A stretch of 64,000 bases of DNA. It comes from Candidatus Pantoea varia (GTDB lineage Bacteria > Pseudomonadota > Gammaproteobacteria > Enterobacterales > Enterobacteriaceae). Made by a program: the position numbers and the translations under genes. Location: positions 186,001-250,000 of the forward strand of contig NZ_FOVG01000002.1 of assembly GCF_900115075.1 (NCBI RefSeq). Direction: 5' to 3'. Numbering within the stretch: position 1 is the stretch's first letter; the number at the start of each line of letters is the position of its first letter. The notes under the pieces were generated by a model, which was not told where the DNA came from, made no database searches, and saw only the letters and a list, made by a program, of their open reading frames with translations. Below are positions 1 to 11,585 of this stretch, in pieces.

Positions 1-612
1 GCCCAGATAGCGCCCATAATCCTGCAACGCTTTTTCCTCTTCCGGAGTGGCTTCAGCCAGAATCGCAGAGGCCTGCGAGGCCGCTTCAAACAGGCGCGCA
101 GTCTTGCTGTAAATCACACGCATGTAGCTCTCTTCGGTGATGTCGGGATCGTTGACGTTCATCAGCTGCAGGACTTCGCCCTCAGCAATCACGTTTACCG
201 CTTCTGACATCAGCGCCAGGATACGCAGCGAACCCATGCTGGTCATCATCTGGAAGGCGCGGGTGTAAATAAAATCACCGACGAGCACGCTTGCCGCATT
301 GCCAAACGCCGCGTTCGCGGTCGCTTTGCCACGACGCATATCGGATTCATCCACGACATCGTCATGCAGCAACGTGGCGGTGTGGATAAATTCGATCAGC
401 GCCGCATTGGTCACGTGCAGGTCGCCCTTGTAGCCCATGGCACGTGCAGATAGCACGGCAATCATGGGACGGATACGCTTGCCCCCACCACTGATGATGT
501 AGTAGCCCAACTGATTGATGAGCGAGACATCTGAATTCAGCTGGTCGAGGATGGTCTGGTTAACGGCAGCCATATCCTGTGCGGTTAATTCATTAATCTG
601 TTCTAAGTTCAT
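1..612 (-). CDS. ispB: Octaprenyl diphosphate synthase, 3' end cut by window edge
   Basis: Trans-isoprenyl diphosphate synthase that builds the C40 side chain of ubiquinone and menaquinone by adding isopentenyl diphosphate to farnesyl diphosphate. The first 204 codons are present, starting at ATG 612 (MNLEQINELTAQD). The first aspartate-rich motif is visible as HDDVVDE with D84, D85 and D88, followed by the MRRG basic patch, and GGGKRIRP lies at residues 42-49. The second Asp-rich motif should lie beyond the window. It is divergent from rplU-rpmA across about 256 bp, as in E. coli. The family call is secure; only the C-terminal third is missing. Confidence 0.95.
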   Translation of the reverse strand, partial: MNLEQINELTAQDMAAVNQTILDQLNSDVSLINQLGYYIISGGGKRIRPMIAVLSARAMGYKGDLHVTNAALIEFIHTATLLHDDVVDESDMRRGKATANAAFGNAASVLVGDFIYTRAFQMMTSMGSLRILALMSEAVNVIAEGEVLQLMNVNDPDITEESYMRVIYSKTARLFEAASQASAILAEATPEEEKALQDYGRYLG

Positions 613-768
613 TCGTCTTTTCAGCTATGACTCGTTATCTCTGCCATGGTAAGTGGTTTACCCAGCCAGCGTTCAGGTAATCTGTTACTGATTGTACTTG
701 AATTTTGTGCCTGAGAAACGGTTGCATTCAGCCTGTGTTTTTTTTCTGCAAGAGTGTGCAAAGTGCTC

Positions 769-797
769 TTGTCTTCTTCTGGAGTTTTGCGTAGAAT
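769..797 (+). promoter_or_regulatory. Promoter of rplU-rpmA
   Basis: A -35 element TTGTCT (769-774) and a -10 element TAGAAT (792-797) are separated by exactly 17 bp. Transcription would start near 804, giving a leader of about 65 nt before rplU. The rest of the 613-868 gap between ispB and rplU holds no other feature that I can support. Confidence 0.7.
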
Positions 798-868
798 TCG
801 CGCCCTATTGTGAATATTTAGCGCGCCGCCTGATGAACTAAAAGGCAAGCGCAGAAGCGGAGTTTTAT

Positions 869-1180
869 ATGTACGCGGTTTTCCAAAGTGGTGGTAAACA
901 ACACCGAGTAAGCGAAGGTCAGACCGTTCGCCTGGAAAAGCTGGACATCGCAACCGGTGAAACGATTGAGTTTGACCAGGTTCTGATGATTGCTAATGGC
1001 GAAGACGTGAAAATCGGCGCGCCACTGGTTTCAGGCGGAATGATCAAGGCAGAAGTTGTTGCTCACGGTCGTGGCGAGAAAATTAAGATTGTTAAGTTTC
1101 GTCGTCGTAAGCACTACCGTAAGCAAGCAGGCCATCGCCAGTGGTTCACTGATGTGAAAATCACTGGTATCACGGCGTAA
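869..1180 (+). CDS. rplU: 50S ribosomal protein L21
   Basis: Structural protein of the large ribosomal subunit that binds 23S rRNA. It is 103 aa long, the usual length in enterobacteria, and begins [14 protein letters not shown]. It ends with a strongly basic tail ([19 protein letters not shown]) that contacts rRNA. The start is preceded by GGAG about 8 nt upstream. It is the first gene of the rplU-rpmA operon; rpmA begins 15 nt after its stop. Two antisense reading frames over this gene are shadows. Confidence 0.98.
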   Translation: MYAVFQSGGKQHRVSEGQTVRLEKLDIATGETIEFDQVLMIANGEDVKIGAPLVSGGMIKAEVVAHGRGEKIKIVKFRRRKHYRKQAGHRQWFTDVKITGITA

Positions 1181-1192
1181 GAGGAGATCTGA

Positions 1193-1453
<261 letters not shown>

Positions 1454-1499
1454 GGTTGTCGTGACGCAGACGTTTAACGTCTGAACGCACGAATTGAAG

Positions 1500-1525
1500 G
1501 CCCCGCAGCTCCTGCGGGGCTTTTT
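1500..1525 (+). terminator. Intrinsic terminator of rplU-rpmA
   Basis: A 9-bp stem GCCCCGCAG/CTGCGGGGC with a 3-nt loop is followed directly by five T. It lies 46 nt after the rpmA stop. The remaining 1526-1694 holds no gene that I can support; a 62-codon frame there has no recognisable product. Confidence 0.85.
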
Positions 1526-1691
1526 ACATTCTGCGGTCTGTTGCGGTAAAGCGACGCATCACAAAAGTTTGCTGTACACTTTATGTACGCACTGGCGAAA
1601 GCCAATCCTGATTTATCCGCCGCTGGTCAGCGCAGAAGACCCTGGCGGACCCGTCTGCAGAGTGCTGCAGGCGATTGTGTGACGGAGATAG

Positions 1692-2867
<1,176 letters not shown>

Positions 2868-2896
2868 CCGCGCGTCTGCTACAGCGTGATATAGGG

Positions 2897-2930
2897 TGCC
2901 TCCTTTCAGGAATGAAAGGGGGCATTGTTG
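2897..2930 (+). terminator. Intrinsic terminator of obgE
   Basis: A 12-bp stem (TGCCTCCTTTCA paired with TGAAAGGGGGCA, one T-G wobble) with loop GGAA is followed by the T-rich stretch TTGTTGTTT. It starts 30 nt after the obgE stop. Confidence 0.7.
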
Positions 2931-2988
2931 TTTCTGGAGCCTGCTCTTCAACACGACACTGATATCCGCTTCTGAAGTGTTCAGCCAT

Positions 2989-3027
2989 AAAAAAACGCAG
3001 CAGGTTGATTGCCTGCTGCGTTTTTTA
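2989..3027 (-). terminator. Terminator of dacB, symmetric
   Basis: A 14-bp stem (AAAAACGCAGCAGG/CCTGCTGCGTTTTT) carries A residues on one flank and T residues on the other, so it can end transcripts from both sides. It sits 12 nt past the dacB stop and backs up the obgE terminator. Confidence 0.85.
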
Positions 3028-3038
3028 TTACTGCATAG

Positions 3039-4472
3039 TCAGTTGTTCTGATTGATATCGCGGTAGAGTCGGCTCTCGAAACGCACCAGGGGAATACGAC
3101 GGGTACGTTGATCTTCCGGCGGTACCGCATAACCGGAAAGGAACTGAACGAACGCCAACCGCGCGCCACTTGAGGTGGTGATAAAGCCCGCCAGGTTATA
3201 GACGCCCTGCAGTGAACCGGTTTTCGCTGAGACTTTGCCATCCAGTCCTGCTTCATGCAGTCCGCCACGATATTGCAGCGTGCCATCATAGCCAGCCAGT
3301 GGCAGCATCGAAATATAATCCAGCGTGTTGTCATTCTTCGCAATGAACTGCAACACCTGCATCATGGTTTGCGGCGAAATCAGGTCATGGCGCGACAGGC
3401 CGGAACCATCGACCTGAATGCTATTGCCCATGTCGACATTGGCTTTCGCTTTCAGGATACGACGAACCGCATCCTGTCCGGCACGGAAGGTACCTGGCAC
3501 GTTGAAGTAGTGATGACCAATAGTGCGGAACACCGTGTCGGCAATCATGTTGTCTGACTTCTTCAGCATGGTGTGCAGCAGCGTATGCAGCGGCGCGGAC
3601 TGGGTCGATGCCAGTACAGTGCCTGGCTCCGTGACCTGCGTCTGACGCACCAGATGCCCGCTGTAATCAATCTCTGACGACCGCAGTTCCGCCTTGAGAA
3701 TCTCGCCTGCCCAGGCCGCGCCATCCTGCACTGCAAAGGCCAGCGGCAGCGGTTCGGCACGCTGACGCATACAGCCAGTCAGCGTGTAGCGGTTCAGCTC
3801 GCCCGGCACCACATCCAGTTCACAATATTGCCCTTCGCCGCTGTTGCGGCCGATGGTGCGGACCTGGCTGTACATATGCGCCGGATAATAGGAGGCGATG
3901 CGGACAAAGGCATTTTCACCCGGCGTATTAGCGCTGTAGAGGGACACCGAGAAACAGTTCTTATCAACAATCGCAGCACCCGGCGGGGCGCTGAAGCACT
4001 GAGTCATATCGTTCCACGGCCAGCCCGGCGCCATGTCGTGACTGGCAAACACGGAAGTGTCGATAACCAGATTGCCTTTGATATGGTTAATACCCTGCTT
4101 CTTAATCGCCGCGACCATGTTGCGCAGATCCTGACGGGTTAACGTTGGATCACCGCCGAAACGTGCGACTAAATCGCCGTTCAGGGTGCCATCTATAATG
4201 GCGCCGCGAGTCTCAAAAGTGGTCTGAAAACGGAAGTCGCCACCCAGTTCCAGTAATGCCGCCAGCGCCGTCACCACTTTCATGGTACTGGCGGGCAGGG
4301 CCATCTGTTTCCCGTGGTAATCAATGATCGGCGTTGATGCACCCACTTTCTGGACCATCAGCGCCAGATTGGCACCGTCTGGCAGGTACTGCATGTATTC
4401 ATCAACTGGCGCTGCGTGTGCCTGCAGCATAAATGCACAGCTTAATCCGGTAACAAGTCGTGAAAATCGCAT
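3039..4472 (-). CDS. dacB: D-alanyl-D-alanine carboxypeptidase/endopeptidase PBP4
   Basis: Periplasmic class C penicillin-binding protein that trims the terminal D-Ala and cleaves peptidoglycan cross-links. The reading frame is open further upstream, but the start chosen here, MRFSRLVTGLSCAFMLQAHA, gives a clean signal peptide with cleavage after AHA and a 477-aa protein, the same length as E. coli DacB. GAG lies just before this ATG. Catalytic motifs are S62-T-M-K65, the SDN triad in KKSDNMIAD, and KTG in SAKTGSLQG. It is divergent from greA. Confidence 0.95.
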   Translation of the reverse strand: MRFSRLVTGLSCAFMLQAHAAPVDEYMQYLPDGANLALMVQKVGASTPIIDYHGKQMALPASTMKVVTALAALLELGGDFRFQTTFETRGAIIDGTLNGDLVARFGGDPTLTRQDLRNMVAAIKKQGINHIKGNLVIDTSVFASHDMAPGWPWNDMTQCFSAPPGAAIVDKNCFSVSLYSANTPGENAFVRIASYYPAHMYSQVRTIGRNSGEGQYCELDVVPGELNRYTLTGCMRQRAEPLPLAFAVQDGAAWAGEILKAELRSSEIDYSGHLVRQTQVTEPGTVLASTQSAPLHTLLHTMLKKSDNMIADTVFRTIGHHYFNVPGTFRAGQDAVRRILKAKANVDMGNSIQVDGSGLSRHDLISPQTMMQVLQFIAKNDNTLDYISMLPLAGYDGTLQYRGGLHEAGLDGKVSAKTGSLQGVYNLAGFITTSSGARLAFVQFLSGYAVPPEDQRTRRIPLVRFESRLYRDINQNN

Positions 4473-4719
4473 AATCTCGCGGTAACTGGCAGGTGAGGGC
4501 GTCAATACTACGTTGCCGGACGGTGCAAAGTAAACGATGACCCGCAGTGAACTCTGGGGTAAAATACGTATCAAATTGCAAAACTCTTTTCTGGCCTGGA
4601 AGCATTTCCGGGTCAGGATTCTTTTATTTGCAAAAACGGGCTAATGTGCCGCAGAACGCTTTTTCTGCAGTCACCGGTCAGGATGACATCGTTAACAGGA
4701 AAGATGGCGAGGAGCTTAA

Positions 4720-5196
4720 ATGAATCAGATTCCGATGACGTTAAGAGGCGCTGAAAGATTGCGCGAAGAGCTGAACGAGCTGAAAACCGTGAAGCGCCCG
4801 CGCATTATCGCCTCTATCGCTGACGCACGCGAACACGGCGATTTAAAAGAGAACGCGGAATATCATGCTGCGCGTGAAGAGCAGGGTTTTTGTGAAGGGC
4901 GTATTCAGGAGATTGAAGCCAAACTCTCCAATGCGCAAGTGATCGACGTCACCCAGATGCCTAAAACTGGCCGCGTGATTTTCGGCGCAACGGTGACCGT
5001 ACTGAATGTCGAGACCGACGAAGAGTCGACTTATCGTATCGTGGGCGATGACGAAGCGGACTTTAAGCAAAATCTGATTTCGGTCAATTCGCCAATGGCG
5101 CGTGGCCTGGTGGGTAAAGAAGCCGATGATGTGGCTATCGTGAAAACCCCGGGCGGCGATGTCGAGTATGAGATCCTGAAGGTAGAATACCTTTAA
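4720..5196 (+). CDS. greA: Transcript cleavage factor GreA
   Basis: Binds the secondary channel of RNA polymerase and stimulates cleavage of backtracked RNA so that stalled elongation complexes restart. At 158 aa it has the family's usual length. The N-terminal coiled coil (about residues 1-75) carries the acidic tip [15 protein letters not shown], and the C-terminal FKBP-like globular domain follows (GATVTVLN...[11 protein letters not shown]). The ATG has AGGAG nearby. The gap 4473-4719 to dacB contains the divergent promoters; no other gene is seen there. Confidence 0.97.
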   Translation: MNQIPMTLRGAERLREELNELKTVKRPRIIASIADAREHGDLKENAEYHAAREEQGFCEGRIQEIEAKLSNAQVIDVTQMPKTGRVIFGATVTVLNVETDEESTYRIVGDDEADFKQNLISVNSPMARGLVGKEADDVAIVKTPGGDVEYEILKVEYL

Positions 5197-5242
5197 GAGG
5201 GTGCTACGCCTGAAAAAGCGTTAAAGCACAATGTAAAGAAAA

Positions 5243-5268
5243 GAAAAAGGCCGCATCGCGGCCTTTTA
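5243..5268. terminator. Bidirectional terminator between greA and yhbY
   Basis: A 6-bp perfect stem GGCCGC-ATC?-GCGGCC (loop of three bases) is flanked by an A5 run on the left and TTTT on the right. It lies between two convergent genes, so it can serve both. Confidence 0.8.
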
Positions 5269-5302
5269 TCTGAGGTAAGAGCATGTCACTTTCTTTGCCC
5301 AC

Positions 5303-5596
5303 TTAACGTGGCAGAGAAATTTTGCTCTCTTTAGAGGGGCGATACAGCACCAGCGTTTTGCCGATCACCTGTACGTTGCTGGCACCGGTCTCACGCACGA
5401 TAGCCTCAACGATCAGCTGTTTCGTTTCACGATCTTCCGAGGCGATTTTTACCTTGATCAGTTCGTGATGCGCCAGAGCCTGCTCGATTTCGGCCAGCAC
5501 GCCTTCAGTCAGGCCGTTGCCACCTAGCATAACCACTGGCTTGAGTGGATGGGCGAGGCCCTTGAGGTGCTGTTTTTGTTTGGTACTTAGATTCAT
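5303..5596 (-). CDS. yhbY: Ribosome assembly RNA-binding protein YhbY
   Basis: Small CRM-domain (CRS1-YhbY) protein that associates with pre-50S particles. It is 97 aa, beginning MNLSTKQKQHLKGLAHPLKPVVMLG. The loop GGNGLTEGV is the GxxG-like RNA-contact turn of the CRM fold. It converges with greA and is divergent from rlmE across 127 bp, exactly as in E. coli. Confidence 0.95.
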   Translation of the reverse strand: MNLSTKQKQHLKGLAHPLKPVVMLGGNGLTEGVLAEIEQALAHHELIKVKIASEDRETKQLIVEAIVRETGASNVQVIGKTLVLYRPSKESKISLPR

Positions 5597-5723
5597 CGTA
5601 GTTTTTTACTTACTCAGGGATTGAAAACGGTTCATTCTACCGCCATCTCGGGTATATCACCAAATCGACGCAACCCATTGCGTGCAGGTTTATCGCTACG
5701 ATGACGATTTAGTTGGAAATAAT

Positions 5724-6353
5724 ATGACGGGTAAAAAGCGTTCAGCCAGCTCCGGCCGCTGGCTTCAGGAACACTTTAGCGATAAATATGTGCTCCAGGC
5801 GCATAAAAAAGGGTTGCGCTCGCGCGCCTGGTTTAAACTTGATGAAATACAACAGGGTGACAAGCTGTTCAAACCCGGTATGACCGTGGTAGATCTGGGT
5901 GCCGCACCCGGTGGCTGGTCGCAATATGTGGTACAGCAAATCGGGAACAAAGGGCGCGTCATTGCCTGTGATATCCTGCCAATGGATCCAATAGTCGGTG
6001 TCGATTTCCTTCAGGGCGATTTTCGTGAAGAATCGGTGATCAATGCGCTGCTTGAGCGCGTTGGCGATCAGAAAGTTCAGGTTGTCATGTCCGATATGGC
6101 GCCGAATATGAGTGGTACACCTGCCGTAGATATTCCCCGGTCGATGTATTTAGTGGAGCTGGCGCTGGAGATGTGTCGGGATATTCTGGCACCCGGCGGA
6201 AGTTTTGTAGTGAAAGTGTTTCAGGGAGATGGCTTCGATGAATACCTGCGGGAAATTCGCTCCCTGTTTACGAAAGTAAAAATTCGTAAGCCGGACGCTT
6301 CACGTTCTCGTTCACGTGAAGTGTACATTGTGGCGACTGGGCTCAAACTATAA
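5724..6353 (+). CDS. rlmE: 23S rRNA (U2552) 2'-O-methyltransferase RlmE/FtsJ
   Basis: SAM-dependent methyltransferase that modifies U2552 in the A loop of 23S rRNA late in 50S assembly. The frame is open 14 codons further upstream, but [20 protein letters not shown] at 5724 has GGA 7 nt upstream and gives 209 aa, matching E. coli. The SAM-binding motif is [14 protein letters not shown], the acidic motif is [10 protein letters not shown], and SFVVKVFQG carries the catalytic lysine. ftsH follows after 104 bp, and the pair is cotranscribed in E. coli. Confidence 0.95.
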   Translation: MTGKKRSASSGRWLQEHFSDKYVLQAHKKGLRSRAWFKLDEIQQGDKLFKPGMTVVDLGAAPGGWSQYVVQQIGNKGRVIACDILPMDPIVGVDFLQGDFREESVINALLERVGDQKVQVVMSDMAPNMSGTPAVDIPRSMYLVELALEMCRDILAPGGSFVVKVFQGDGFDEYLREIRSLFTKVKIRKPDASRSRSREVYIVATGLKL

Positions 6354-6457
6354 CCAAATTGCTGGAGAAGTCCGCAGCTTTGCTGCGATTCCATGTATGC
6401 AGGAACTATAGTACCCTACGCTATCTGTTAACACCGATGTAATATGAGGTTAATCCC

Positions 6458-8392
6458 TTGAGTGACATGGCGAAAAACCTGATTCTCTGGTTAGTCATCG
6501 CGGTCGTGCTGATGTCAGTATTCCAGAGCTTTGGGCCCAGCGAGTCGAATGGCCGTCGGGTTGATTATTCAACCTTCCTGTCGGAAGTGAACCAGGATCA
6601 GGTCCGCGAGGCACGTATTAACGGGCGTGAAATTAACGTTGTCAAAAAAGACAGCAATAAATATACCACCTACATTCCTGTCAATGATCCTAAGTTGCTC
6701 GATAACCTCTTGACCAAAAACGTCAAAGTGGTTGGCGAACCGCCGGAAGAACCAAGCCTGCTGGCTTCAATCTTCATTTCGTGGTTCCCGATGCTGCTGC
6801 TGATCGGTGTGTGGATCTTCTTTATGCGTCAGATGCAGGGCGGCGGCGGTAAGGGCGCGATGTCCTTCGGCAAAAGCAAAGCCCGCATGTTGACGGAAGA
6901 CCAGATTAAAACCACGTTCGCCGATGTAGCCGGTTGTGACGAAGCGAAAGATGAAGTGGCTGAGCTGGTGGAATATCTGCGTGAGCCGAGCCGTTTCCAG
7001 AAGCTGGGCGGTAAAATTCCAAAAGGCGTTCTGATGGTGGGGCCACCGGGTACCGGTAAAACCCTGCTGGCTAAAGCGATTGCCGGTGAAGCGAAGGTGC
7101 CATTCTTTACCATCTCCGGTTCTGACTTCGTGGAAATGTTTGTGGGTGTCGGTGCATCCCGTGTGCGTGACATGTTCGAACAAGCCAAGAAAGCGGCACC
7201 GTGCATCATCTTCATCGATGAGATCGATGCCGTCGGTCGTCAGCGTGGCGCCGGTTTAGGCGGTGGTCATGATGAACGTGAGCAGACGCTGAACCAGATG
7301 CTGGTTGAGATGGATGGTTTCGAAGGTAACGAAGGTATTATCGTTATCGCCGCGACTAACCGTCCTGACGTACTGGACCCTGCGCTGCTGCGTCCAGGCC
7401 GCTTTGACCGTCAGGTTGTTGTAGGTCTGCCAGATGTACGCGGTCGTGAGCAGATCCTGAAAGTGCATATGCGTCGTGTGCCACTGGCTACCGATATTGA
7501 TGCAGCGATCATTGCACGTGGTACCCCAGGCTTCTCAGGTGCCGATCTGGCCAACCTTGTGAACGAAGCCGCGCTGTTCGCCGCCCGTTCAAACAAGCGT
7601 GTGGTGTCGATGGTTGAGTTCGAGAAAGCGAAAGACAAAATCATGATGGGTGCGGAACGTCGCTCTATGGTGATGACGGAATCGCAGAAAGAGTCAACCG
7701 CCTACCATGAAGCGGGCCACGCCATTATTGGCCGCCTTGTGCCAGAGCATGACCCGGTTCATAAAGTTACGATTATCCCGCGCGGCCGTGCGCTGGGTGT
7801 GACCTTCTTCCTGCCTGAAGGCGACGCAATCAGCGCCAGCCGTCAGAAACTGGAAAGCCAGATCTCAACGCTTTACGGCGGTCGTCTGGCAGAAGAGATC
7901 ATCTACGGTGTGGAACGTGTTTCTACCGGTGCGTCTAACGACATTAAAGTCGCGACAAATCTGGCACGTAACATGGTGACGCAGTGGGGCTTCTCTGAAA
8001 AACTGGGTCCGTTGCTGTATGCAGAAGAAGAGGGTGAAGTGTTCCTTGGACGTTCTGTCGCGAAAGCGAAACACATGTCTGATGAAACTGCCCGCATCAT
8101 CGACCAGGAAGTTAAACACCTGATCGACAGCAACTACCAGCGTGCTCGTCGCATTCTGGGTGAGAACATGGACATCCTTCACGCGATGAAAGACGCGCTG
8201 ATGAAGTATGAAACCATTGATGCACCGCAGATCGACGACCTGATGGCACGTCGCGAAGTGCGTCCGCCAGCCGGCTGGGAAGATCCAGGCAGCAACTCAG
8301 ACAGCAACGGTACGCCAAAGGCACCACGTCCGGTTGATGAACCGCGTACGCCAAACCCAGGCAATACCATGTCAGAGCAGTACAACAAATAA
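6458..8392 (+). CDS. ftsH: ATP-dependent zinc metalloprotease FtsH
   Basis: Inner-membrane AAA+ protease that degrades sigma-32, LpxC and misassembled membrane proteins. The start is TTG 6458 ([12 protein letters not shown]), with GAGG 8 nt upstream; a start three codons later (MAKNL) is the alternative and the SD spacing favours the TTG. There are two transmembrane segments (about residues 5-25 and 100-122). Walker A is GPPGTGKT, Walker B is IIFIDEID, and the second region of homology contains [21 protein letters not shown]. The zinc site is H417-E-A-G-H421. At 644 aa it is full length. The tail ends NTMSEQYNK. Confidence 0.98.
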   Translation: MSDMAKNLILWLVIAVVLMSVFQSFGPSESNGRRVDYSTFLSEVNQDQVREARINGREINVVKKDSNKYTTYIPVNDPKLLDNLLTKNVKVVGEPPEEPSLLASIFISWFPMLLLIGVWIFFMRQMQGGGGKGAMSFGKSKARMLTEDQIKTTFADVAGCDEAKDEVAELVEYLREPSRFQKLGGKIPKGVLMVGPPGTGKTLLAKAIAGEAKVPFFTISGSDFVEMFVGVGASRVRDMFEQAKKAAPCIIFIDEIDAVGRQRGAGLGGGHDEREQTLNQMLVEMDGFEGNEGIIVIAATNRPDVLDPALLRPGRFDRQVVVGLPDVRGREQILKVHMRRVPLATDIDAAIIARGTPGFSGADLANLVNEAALFAARSNKRVVSMVEFEKAKDKIMMGAERRSMVMTESQKESTAYHEAGHAIIGRLVPEHDPVHKVTIIPRGRALGVTFFLPEGDAISASRQKLESQISTLYGGRLAEEIIYGVERVSTGASNDIKVATNLARNMVTQWGFSEKLGPLLYAEEEGEVFLGRSVAKAKHMSDETARIIDQEVKHLIDSNYQRARRILGENMDILHAMKDALMKYETIDAPQIDDLMARREVRPPAGWEDPGSNSDSNGTPKAPRPVDEPRTPNPGNTMSEQYNK

Positions 8393-8410
8393 GACGCAAC
8401 ATCGTCAGAC

Positions 8411-8438
8411 AAAACCCCGGCTGGTCCGGGGTTTTTTA
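8411..8438 (+). terminator. Intrinsic terminator of rlmE-ftsH
   Basis: Stem AACCCCGG/CCGGGGTT with a 5-nt loop and a T6 tail, starting 19 nt after the ftsH stop. Confidence 0.88.
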
Positions 8439-8471
8439 CATCCAGATATTGATCAGTAAGGAGTTTCCGCT

Positions 8472-9311
8472 ATGAAGTTGTTCGCCCGTGATTCCCATCT
8501 CGATTTATCTTTTCCCCATGTGATGGGCATTCTGAATGTCACGCCGGACTCCTTTTCAGATGGTGGTAAACATAACGCGCTGGTCGATGCGCTGACGCAT
8601 ACCAATGAGATGGTCAATGCAGGCGCAACTATCATCGATGTGGGCGGCGAATCAACCCGTCCTGGCGCTGATGAGGTCAGTGTGGAGGAGGAGCTGGAGC
8701 GGGTAATACCGGTGATTGATGCCATCGCCCAGCGTTTCGAAGTCTGGATTTCAGTGGACACCTCTAAAGCCGAAGTTATCCGGGAAGCCGCGCGAGTGGG
8801 TGCTCACATCATTAATGACGTTCGCTCACTCTCTGAACCCGGCGCGCTGGAAGCTGCCGCCGCTACCGGACTTCCCGTCTGTTTAATGCATATGCAGGGC
8901 GAACCGCGCACTATGCAACAGGCACCGGTATACGAAAACATCTTAAGCGAAGTGGACACTTACTTCGCTCAGCAGATTGCGCGCTGCGAAGCGGCGGGAA
9001 TTAAAAAAGAGCGGCTGATACTCGACCCGGGCTTCGGTTTCGGTAAAAATCTCAGCCACAATTATGAACTGCTGGCTCATCTGGGCGATTTTCACCACTT
9101 CGGTCTGCCGCTGTTGGTCGGGATGTCGCGTAAATCGATGATTGGCCAGCTGTTAAATGTCGGCCCATCACAGCGTTTAACCGGCAGCCTGAGCTGCGCG
9201 GTGATTGCTGCCATGCAGGGCGCGCAGATTATTCGCGCGCATGACGTTAAAGAGACGGCCGAAGCGATGCGCGTGGTCGAAGCGACCCGAAGAGCAAAAG
9301 GAGTATCATGA
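8472..9311 (+). CDS. folP: Dihydropteroate synthase
   Basis: Joins p-aminobenzoate to dihydropterin pyrophosphate in folate synthesis and is the sulfonamide target. It is 279 aa with a TIM-barrel fold. Signature motifs are [14 protein letters not shown] near residue 18, [11 protein letters not shown], and [16 protein letters not shown] lies 8 nt before the ATG. Its last 4 nt overlap the glmM start (ATGA), so translation is probably coupled, as in E. coli. Confidence 0.97.
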   Translation: MKLFARDSHLDLSFPHVMGILNVTPDSFSDGGKHNALVDALTHTNEMVNAGATIIDVGGESTRPGADEVSVEEELERVIPVIDAIAQRFEVWISVDTSKAEVIREAARVGAHIINDVRSLSEPGALEAAAATGLPVCLMHMQGEPRTMQQAPVYENILSEVDTYFAQQIARCEAAGIKKERLILDPGFGFGKNLSHNYELLAHLGDFHHFGLPLLVGMSRKSMIGQLLNVGPSQRLTGSLSCAVIAAMQGAQIIRAHDVKETAEAMRVVEATRRAKGVS

Positions 9312-10642
9312 GTAATCGTAAATATTTCGGTACAGACGGCATTCGCGGCAAAGTCGGTGAAACACCTATCACCCCTGATTTCGTCCTGAAGCTGGGCTGG
9401 GCCGCAGGTAAAGTGCTGGCGCGCCATGGTTCAAAGAAGATTATCATCGGTAAAGATACGCGTATCTCTGGCTATATGCTGGAGTCCGCACTGGAAGCAG
9501 GCCTCGCTGCGGCAGGCCTGACAGCGGCGTTTACCGGCCCGATGCCAACGCCCGCCATCGCCTATCTGACCCGCACCTTCCGCGCAGAGGCGGGCATAGT
9601 AATTTCCGCATCGCATAATCCGTTTGACGATAACGGCATTAAATTCTTCTCTTCCGAGGGCACCAAACTGCCTGATGACGTCGAAGAAGCGATTGAGCTG
9701 GAGATGGAAAAGCCGATTACCTGCGTGGAGTCCGCGCAGTTAGGCCGTGCCAGCCGCATCGTCGATGCAGCAGGGCGTTACATTGAGTTTTGCAAAGGGA
9801 CCTTCCCCAGCGAATTAAATCTTAACGGCCTGAAAATTGTGGTCGACTGCGCCAATGGCGCGACTTACCACATTGCGCCGAATGTTCTGCGTGAGCTGGG
9901 CGCAACCGTTATTGCTATCGGTGTCCAGCCAGACGGAATGAACATCAATAAAGAGTGCGGTGCCACCGATCTCAAACTGTTGCAGCAGCGCGTGCTCGCG
10001 GAGAAGGCCGATATTGGTCTGGCCTACGACGGCGACGGCGACCGCATCATGATGATTGACCATCTGGGTGACAAAGTTGATGGCGACCAGATCCTCTACA
10101 TCATTGCGCGTGAAGCCCTGCGTCAGGGACAGTTACGCGGCGGCGTAGTGGGTACGCTGATGAGTAACATGGGGCTGGAATTAGCGCTGAAACAGCTTGG
10201 TATTCCGTTTACCCGTGCCAAAGTGGGTGACCGCTATGTGCTGGAGAAGATGCAGGAGAAGGGATGGCGTCTCGGCGCAGAGAACTCTGGTCATGTGATC
10301 CTGCTGGATAAAACCACCACTGGCGACGGTATCGTTGCCAGTTTGCAAGTACTCACTGCAATGGTGCGCAACCACATGAGCCTGCACGATCTGTGCAGTG
10401 GCATGAAAATGCTGCCGCAGGTTCTGGTCAACGTTCGCTTTGCGGGTGAGCATGATCCACTGCAAAGCGACGCAGTAAAAGCTGTCACCGCCGAAGTGGA
10501 AAAAGCGCTGGCGGGTCGTGGACGCGTTCTGCTGCGTAAGTCGGGCACCGAGCCACTCATCCGCGTGATGGTGGAAGGCGAAAATGAGGCGCAGGTAACG
10601 GAACTGGCGAATCGTATCGCCGATCAGGTCAAGGCCGTTTAA
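9308..10642 (+). CDS. glmM: Phosphoglucosamine mutase
   Basis: Interconverts glucosamine-6-P and glucosamine-1-P, feeding UDP-GlcNAc for peptidoglycan and LPS. It is 444 aa in the alpha-D-phosphohexomutase family. The catalytic serine is S102 in ISASHNP, the metal-binding loop is DGDGDR, the sugar-binding loop GAENSGHV is present, and the C-terminal phosphate-binding loop is [10 protein letters not shown]. It overlaps folP by 4 nt. After the stop, 10649-10680 can fold into an imperfect hairpin without a clear T-tract. Confidence 0.97.
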   Translation: MSNRKYFGTDGIRGKVGETPITPDFVLKLGWAAGKVLARHGSKKIIIGKDTRISGYMLESALEAGLAAAGLTAAFTGPMPTPAIAYLTRTFRAEAGIVISASHNPFDDNGIKFFSSEGTKLPDDVEEAIELEMEKPITCVESAQLGRASRIVDAAGRYIEFCKGTFPSELNLNGLKIVVDCANGATYHIAPNVLRELGATVIAIGVQPDGMNINKECGATDLKLLQQRVLAEKADIGLAYDGDGDRIMMIDHLGDKVDGDQILYIIAREALRQGQLRGGVVGTLMSNMGLELALKQLGIPFTRAKVGDRYVLEKMQEKGWRLGAENSGHVILLDKTTTGDGIVASLQVLTAMVRNHMSLHDLCSGMKMLPQVLVNVRFAGEHDPLQSDAVKAVTAEVEKALAGRGRVLLRKSGTEPLIRVMVEGENEAQVTELANRIADQVKAV

Positions 10643-10761
10643 ACGCATAACAGGCGGTTCGCAGGATGCGGAACTGCCTGTAAAATCACCGGGATGGCGC
10701 TTTTTTCTGCAATCAGTCTGGCTGGTAAAAATTGCACTTGCAGAGATATGCGCCTTTGGTT

Positions 10762-10812
10762 AGTATTCACACCCGCTTCTGATGGGTGATGACGAGACTC
10801 CCCATCAATACT
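10762..10812 (+). promoter_or_regulatory. Potential structured leader upstream of secG
   Basis: Two nested inverted repeats can pair: AGTATT (10762-10767) with AATACT (10807-10812), and TGATGGG (10780-10786) with CCCATCA (10801-10807). They share one base and enclose a 14-nt loop. The element ends 47 nt before the secG start. Whether it is transcribed is not known. The rest of the 217-bp glmM-secG gap shows nothing else that I can support. Confidence 0.3.
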
Positions 10813-10859
10813 GGTTGAAGCTTTAACTGTACGATTATCGTGCAAGGAACAGGTTGAAT

Positions 10860-11198
10860 ATGTACGAAGCTCTTTTAGTTGTTTTCCTTATTGTAGCTAT
10901 TGCCCTCGTGGGTATGATCATGCTGCAGCAAGGCAAAGGCGCTGATATGGGAGCCTCATTCGGTGCAGGGGCATCCGGTACGGTGTTTGGTTCTTCGGGT
11001 TCAGGTAACTTCCTGACACGGACTACTGGCATCTTAGCGGCACTGTTCTTCATCATCAGCCTGGTTCTCGGTAATCTGAACAGCAATAAAGCGTCGAAAG
11101 GAAGTGAGTGGGAAAATCTTTCTGCGCCGGCGCAGTCTTCTCAAAAGACTGAAAAGCCAGCTCAACCGGTAACTCCGGGCAGCGATATTCCTAAGTAA
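10860..11198 (+). CDS. secG: Preprotein translocase subunit SecG
   Basis: Small inner-membrane subunit of the SecYEG channel that assists SecA-driven export. It is 112 aa (E. coli 110) with two transmembrane helices at about residues 3-22 and 53-72, linked by a glycine-rich loop (GADMGASFGAGASGTVFGSSG). The frame is open two codons upstream from a TTG, but ATG 10860 follows AAGGAACAGG with suitable spacing and aligns with the E. coli start. tRNA-Leu follows 38 bp downstream, as in E. coli. Confidence 0.95.
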   Translation: MYEALLVVFLIVAIALVGMIMLQQGKGADMGASFGAGASGTVFGSSGSGNFLTRTTGILAALFFIISLVLGNLNSNKASKGSEWENLSAPAQSSQKTEKPAQPVTPGSDIPK

Positions 11199-11235
11199 AG
11201 TCGTCAGCACAACGAATCGTTGTGGTCAGTGCAGT

Positions 11236-11322
11236 GCCGTGGTGGTGGAATTGGTAGACACGCTACCTTGAGGTGGTAGTGCCCGATTGGGCTTACGGGT
11301 TCAAGTCCCGTCCTCGGTACCA
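11236..11322 (+). tRNA. leuU: tRNA-Leu, anticodon GAG
   Basis: An 87-nt class II tRNA with a long variable arm (TGCCC-GATT-GGGCT), anticodon stem CTACC/GGTAG, loop TTGAGGT with anticodon GAG, T-arm ACGGG-TTCAAGT-CCCGT and an encoded CCA. The position after secG matches E. coli leuU. The acceptor stem GCCGTGG pairs with CCTCGGT except at position 5-68, where U faces U. Confidence 0.95.
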
Positions 11323-11381
11323 AATAGCAGTATCACTTGCATTTTATGCAGGTCTGGCGTATTATTCGCCACGTTTTCGGA

Positions 11382-11458
<77 letters not shown>

Positions 11459-11585
11459 ATTTTCCCTTTGAGTTCTTTTTCAAATATACTGTATGCATCG
11501 ACGGACGCATTCACGGCTATTTTTTGAAAGAAAATTCTTTGGATGGAGTCCGGGCCGCATTGCGGCATACCGGGTCCAGTGACTA

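Noticed and set aside
1494-1682. A 62-codon frame between rpmA and obgE
   Set aside because: It starts inside the rpmA terminator and has no ribosome binding site or known homology.
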